A model generated the notes under the pieces. The model was not told the DNA's origin, ran no database searches, and saw only the letters and a list, made by a program, of their open reading frames with translations. A DNA stretch of 64,000 nt. Source: JAWRCU01 sp033542235 (GTDB lineage: Bacteria; Pseudomonadota; Alphaproteobacteria; Rhizobiales; Rhizobiaceae). The translations under genes were made by a program, and so were the position numbers. The stretch is taken from the NCBI RefSeq assembly GCF_033542235.1, contig NZ_JAWRCU010000003.1, forward strand, positions 434,001-498,000, written 5' to 3'. Positions 62,254 to 64,000 of this stretch are shown here, in pieces; within the stretch, counting starts at the first letter, position 1; the number at the start of each line of letters is the position of its first letter.

Positions 62254-63018
62254 GTGCATGGCGCGTTGACCGAGCCGATCGCAGAGCCAGAGGTGGAAAG
62301 TCCGGCCATGCCGGGTAGGAAGAGGGGCATCAGCCGCGCCGGGGCTCGATTCTGGTTCCGCCGCATCTTTCTCGGCCTCATCGTGCTGGGCGCGATTCCC
62401 GCCGTGCTTACATTCGTCTATGCGCCCTCCTTCGTGCACCCGATATCCACGCTGATGATGAAAAATCTCGTCACGTTTACCGGCTATGATCGGCGTTGGG
62501 TCTCACTCGACGATGTCGCTCCGGTGCTGGTGAAGTCGGTAGTCATGTCGGAGGACGGCCAGTTCTGCTACCATCGCGGCATCGACTGGGGCGAGCTCAA
62601 CGGGGTCATCGACGATGCGCTTGCCGGCGAGCTGACGCGCGGAGCGTCGACCATCACCATGCAGACGGTGAAGAACCTGTATCTCTGGCAACGCCCGCTG
62701 GGCACCGTCCGCAAGGTGCTGGAGCTGCCGCTGGCCGTCTATTTCGACGCGGTGCTCTCGAAGAGGCGGATCATCGAGATCTATCTGAACATCGCCGAGT
62801 GGGGGCCGAACGTCTACGGCATCGAAGCAGCCGCACAATTTCATTTCGGCAAATCGGCGAAATCACTCTCCACCCGCCAGGCCGCGCTGCTGGCCGTGAC
62901 ACTGCCAAACCCGATCGATCGCGACCCCGCGCATCCCGGCCCCGGCCTGCGAAGGCTGGCCTCGATCATCCAAAGGCGTGCCGCTCTCGGCGAGGGCCAT
63001 GTGAAGTGCCTGGACTAG
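62254..63018 (+). CDS. mtgA: Monofunctional biosynthetic peptidoglycan transglycosylase
   Basis: 254 aa from the GTG at 62254 (ATG at 62308 is an alternative). A membrane anchor (FLGLIVLGAIPAVLTFVYA) precedes the GT51 domain: SEDGQFCYHRGIDW with the catalytic Glu, RGASTITMQTVKNLYLW and RRIIEIYLNIAEWG with the second Glu. It polymerises lipid II into glycan strands outside the inner membrane. Divergent from ispA and the small protein; followed by a repeat. Confidence 0.93.
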   Translation: MHGALTEPIAEPEVESPAMPGRKRGISRAGARFWFRRIFLGLIVLGAIPAVLTFVYAPSFVHPISTLMMKNLVTFTGYDRRWVSLDDVAPVLVKSVVMSEDGQFCYHRGIDWGELNGVIDDALAGELTRGASTITMQTVKNLYLWQRPLGTVRKVLELPLAVYFDAVLSKRRIIEIYLNIAEWGPNVYGIEAAAQFHFGKSAKSLSTRQAALLAVTLPNPIDRDPAHPGPGLRRLASIIQRRAALGEGHVKCLD

Positions 63019-63120
63019 AGCATTTTGCAGCCAAGTGGAATCACTTGGCGTTGCACAAATGCGGCAAAAACAAACAGATAGAGCGGCAGCCCGGATTTAT
63101 CCGGGCGTCAGCCGCTCTAG
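63015..63120. repeat. Dispersed palindromic element, reduced family B
   Basis: AGAGCATTTTGCAG, a hairpin CCAAGTG-GAAT-CACTTGG, then AGATAGAGCGGCAG and the terminal CAGCCGCTCTAG. It begins at the mtgA stop. Confidence 0.7.
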
Positions 63121-63277
63121 GAAGCGTCGCTGCCGCAAAAAATTTGGGCGGCGACGCTGGTCAAAAGCCAGGCGAGCGTGTATAGGCACGCCCACTTTCA
63201 GACCATGGTCCGGGATGACAGGCCCTTCGAGCCAGGGCATGCCGGGCTTTTGACCGTTGTTCGAGTGGAGCAATCCC

Positions 63278-63460
63278 ATGGCAGTGCCAAAACGAAAGAC
63301 TTCCCCGGCGAAGCGCGGCATGCGCCGCTCGGCCGACGCGCTGAAGGCGCCATCCTACGTCGAGGACAAGAATTCCGGCGAGATGCGTCGCCCTCATCAT
63401 ATCGACCTGAAGACCGGAATGTACCGCGGTCGTCAGGTGCTGGAGCCGAAGGAGCGCTGA
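63278..63460 (+). CDS. rpmF: 50S ribosomal protein L32
   Basis: 60 aa from the ATG at 63278 with GGAG upstream. MAVPKRKTSPAKRGMRRSADAL and the C-terminal HHIDLKTGMYRGRQVLEPKE. No zinc-binding Cys, as expected for the Cys-less alphaproteobacterial form. Large-subunit structural protein. An intrinsic terminator lies 33 bases after the stop. Confidence 0.97.
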   Translation: MAVPKRKTSPAKRGMRRSADALKAPSYVEDKNSGEMRRPHHIDLKTGMYRGRQVLEPKER

Positions 63461-63493
63461 GCCGCGCCTTCGATCGATAGGGAAATACGATGA

Positions 63494-63517
63494 GGCCGGC
63501 CATGTGCCGGTCTTTTT
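63494..63517 (+). terminator. Terminator after rpmF
   Basis: GGCCGGC-CATGT-GCCGGTC followed by five T. The ATG at 63490 sits at its edge and is therefore unlikely to be the start of the next gene. Confidence 0.75.
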
Positions 63518-63555
63518 CGTTCCCCGCCAGAACTGCCGCAAACCGGATCAACACG

Positions 63556-63963
63556 ATGCTCGGCAGCATTCCGCTCCTTATCATCCCTTTCATCCTATAC
63601 AATATCGGCATCACCGGCGTGATCGGCGAAGTCGGCGGCACTCCGTGGAGGGAGGAACTCTTCTCCTTCCAGATGATGTCGGGCGGCGTCTTCACCATGA
63701 CGCTTGGCGACGCGCTGATTGTGCTGGCCTTGGTGCTGCTCTTCGTCGAGGTCATAAAATCCACCCGTGCGGCCCGCGCGTCGATCCTCGATCATCTGCT
63801 CTCGACTTTCGTCTTCATCGCGTTTTTGGTCGAGTTCCTGCTGGTCAAGGATGCAGCGCACTCGGTGTTCTTCACGTTGATGGTCATCGCCCTTGTCGAC
63901 GTTCTGGCGGGCTTCTCGGTTTCGCTGCGCGCCGCCGAGCGCGACGTCAGCATCGAGGGCTAG
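63556..63963 (+). CDS. Hypothetical membrane protein
   Basis: 135 aa from the ATG at 63556 (MLGSIPLLI). Four membrane helices (SIPLLIIPFILYNIGI; FTMTLGDALIVLALVLLFVEVI; LSTFVFIAFLVEFLLV; VFFTLMVIALVDVLAGFSVS). Between helices 1 and 2 is GTPWREELFSFQMMSG. I recognise no catalytic motif. The longer frame from 63490 runs through the rpmF terminator and is not preferred. Often found near rpmF and mtgA in Rhizobiales, function unknown. Confidence 0.72.
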   Translation: MLGSIPLLIIPFILYNIGITGVIGEVGGTPWREELFSFQMMSGGVFTMTLGDALIVLALVLLFVEVIKSTRAARASILDHLLSTFVFIAFLVEFLLVKDAAHSVFFTLMVIALVDVLAGFSVSLRAAERDVSIEG

Positions 63964-64000
63964 CCACCGGCGCAGGCGCCATGCCGGGGCGAGCGCTCGG

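Overview
The window looks like a chromosomal segment of an alphaproteobacterium of the order Rhizobiales, most likely Phyllobacteriaceae (Mesorhizobium-like). The reasons are high GC by eye, the gene order ruvC-ruvA-ruvB / ybgC-tolQRAB-pal-cpoB-tilS-ftsH, an rsmB-heparinase-purH block, a DUF1465/RcdA gene, CtrA-type TTAA-N7-TTAA sites, and many dispersed palindromic intergenic elements. It is mostly core genome with small accessory insertions. I saw no rRNA, tRNA, CRISPR array, transposase or prophage.

Layout. 0-3 kb: end of a sugar-type operon (SDR oxidoreductase, NagA-like deacetylase, two small related proteins). 2.8-9.2 kb: SDHAF4-type factor, HtpX, RsmB, heparinase-like protein, PurH. 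9.4-20 kb (minus strand): YbgC, TolQ, TolR, TolA, TolB, Pal, a coiled-coil protein, CpoB, TilS, FtsH, i.e. the Tol-Pal envelope-constriction machine plus membrane proteolysis. 20-22 kb: an exported GH5 glycosidase whose 5' end carries a 156-bp palindromic element, and an unknown protein. 22-26 kb (minus): ruvC, ruvA and ruvB, with one AbrB/PIN toxin-antitoxin pair between ruvC and ruvA and another between ruvA and ruvB. 26-30 kb: TauE, RcdA with CtrA boxes and a candidate small RNA, a four-helix membrane protein, an acyl-CoA synthetase. 30-34 kb: ArsR-SRPBCC-reductase operon, OpgC, second TauE. 34-38.6 kb: ThiE-like protein, SEL1 protein, EF-P, inositol monophosphatase, hemolysin III. 38.7-45 kb: MotA/TolQ-like and OmpA-like pair, small exported protein, M32 carboxypeptidase, FAD oxidoreductase, 60-aa protein. 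45.5-49 kb: ABC exporter, L31, Rdx, YebC. 49-54.5 kb: periplasmic MBL protein, GDPD, ArsR with divergent SRPBCC-VOC-SRPBCC, TerC, YmdB. 54.7-56.4 kb: a compact dedicated exosortase locus. 56.4-64 kb: FthC with 6S RNA, MoxR, hybrid histidine kinase, IspA, small protein, MtgA, L32, membrane protein.

Most unusual content: (i) a three-gene exosortase island (tiny sorting-signal protein, Cys-Arg-His exosortase, accessory protein) behind an AT-rich leader with three copies of an ATTGAGTC-like motif; (ii) two separate toxin-antitoxin modules inside the Holliday-junction resolvase genes, with ruvB translationally coupled to a toxin stop codon; (iii) two full CtrA boxes within 300 bp of rcdA, one placed to drive a roughly 110-nt structured RNA ending in a strong terminator; (iv) palindromic elements inserted in frame ahead of the signal peptides of two exported proteins; (v) several dispersed repeat families placed directly at stop codons and leaders.

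All functional calls come from motif reading without database searches. Start codons were chosen from ribosome-binding sites, overlaps with neighbours and family length. They are uncertain where stated.
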